NCBI RefSeq assembly: GCF_003966225.1
Contig: NZ_RXNU01000004.1
Span: 310,001 to 374,000 of the forward strand
Reading direction: 5' to 3'
DNA: 64,000 nucleotides
Source of the DNA: Shewanella canadensis
GTDB taxonomy: Bacteria > Pseudomonadota > Gammaproteobacteria > Enterobacterales > Shewanellaceae
Within the stretch, counting starts at the first letter, position 1, and the number at the start of each line of letters is the position of its first letter. A program made the translations under genes and the position numbers. The notes under the pieces are model-generated. The model was not told the DNA's origin, made no database searches, and saw nothing but the letters and a program-made list of their open reading frames with translations. Below, in pieces: positions 63,770-64,000 of this stretch.

Positions 63770-64000
63770 ATGAGAAAAGTGAATCTGATTTTTGGAACTG
63801 TCTATGGCAATGCTCAATTCGTAGCTGAAACCTTATGTAATGAGCTTCAATGCGAAGGTCGAGAGGTGGCATTGTTTCAGCATGATGAATTAGGTGGTTT
63901 CATTCCTCCGCAAGATGAAGTTTTATTGATTGTTTGTTCAACGACGGGGCAGGGAGATGTTCCGGAAGACATACTTCCTTGGTTTGAAAATATTAAAACT
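63770..64000 (+). CDS. yqcA: Flavodoxin YqcA/MioC family (partial at window end)
   Basis: The first 77 codons of a short-chain flavodoxin. The FMN phosphate loop is GTVYGNAQFVAE and the second loop STTGQGDVPEDILPW. It follows truC as yqcA does in E. coli. The 3' end lies outside the window. Confidence 0.9.
   Translation, partial: MRKVNLIFGTVYGNAQFVAETLCNELQCEGREVALFQHDELGGFIPPQDEVLLIVCSTTGQGDVPEDILPWFENIKT

Overview
The window (about 46% G+C by eye) looks like the chromosome of a marine gamma-proteobacterium, most probably a Shewanella. The grounds are a complete EPA-type polyunsaturated fatty acid synthase locus (pfaR-A-B-C-D with pfaE about 16.6 kb away), the queF-syd ... yqcC-truC-yqcA gene order known from enteric relatives, an EtrA/Fnr-like box, and two Tat-exported reductive dehalogenases of the kind reported in a few marine Shewanella. 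No tRNA or rRNA gene, CRISPR array or complete insertion sequence was seen.

Layout. 0-10 kb: a relic of a second pfaD-like gene at the edge, then two rdhAB pairs transcribed divergently from a 747-bp region. They are accompanied by two LysR regulators, an unknown CxxC protein and a NIT-type chemoreceptor, and a solitary IS50/Tn5-like end lies behind the chemoreceptor. 10-30 kb: the minus-strand pfa operon, with overlapping TAATG junctions R/A, A/B and B/C. Both pfaR and pfaA carry a -1 frame break; the one in pfaA lies between ACP5 and ACP6 of a six-ACP array. 30-38 kb: an EF-G paralogue, then an envelope cluster (LolA-like carrier, two FtsX/LolC-type permeases, a LolD-type ATPase, an outer-membrane barrel). 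38-46 kb: cupin, redox-disulfide protein plus permease plus ECF sigma factor, HD-GYP protein, chemoreceptor, and the phosphopantetheinyl transferase PfaE. 46-54 kb: porin, alkylsulfatase, two paralogous LysR regulators, and a lipoprotein followed by a small barrel protein. 54-64 kb: queF, syd, a Zn-ribbon protein, small DUF genes, a GNAT enzyme, a large non-coding region, DUF3301/DUF3549, yqcC, truC and the start of a flavodoxin.

The most striking object is the non-coding segment 58.9-60.5 kb. It lies in the interval between syd and yqcC, where E. coli keeps csrB. It carries two UvrY/GacA-type boxes (TGTRAG-N6-CTYACA), about 49 GGA motifs, many of them in hairpin loops, nearly four tandem 120-bp units with conserved hairpins, and a strong intrinsic terminator. 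I read it as a greatly enlarged CsrB sponge RNA of about 0.79 kb, possibly preceded by a second, smaller RNA. Next to it, a 385-bp MITE-like element with TA target duplications sits exactly in the stop codon of a DUF3192 lipoprotein gene and regenerates the stop.

How the genes work together. PfaA-D with PfaE-loaded ACPs should make EPA, and PfaR should activate the operon, unless the two frame breaks are real and inactivating. The rdhAB genes point to anaerobic use of organohalides. A BarA/UvrY-CsrA circuit, read through the enlarged RNA, would act globally.
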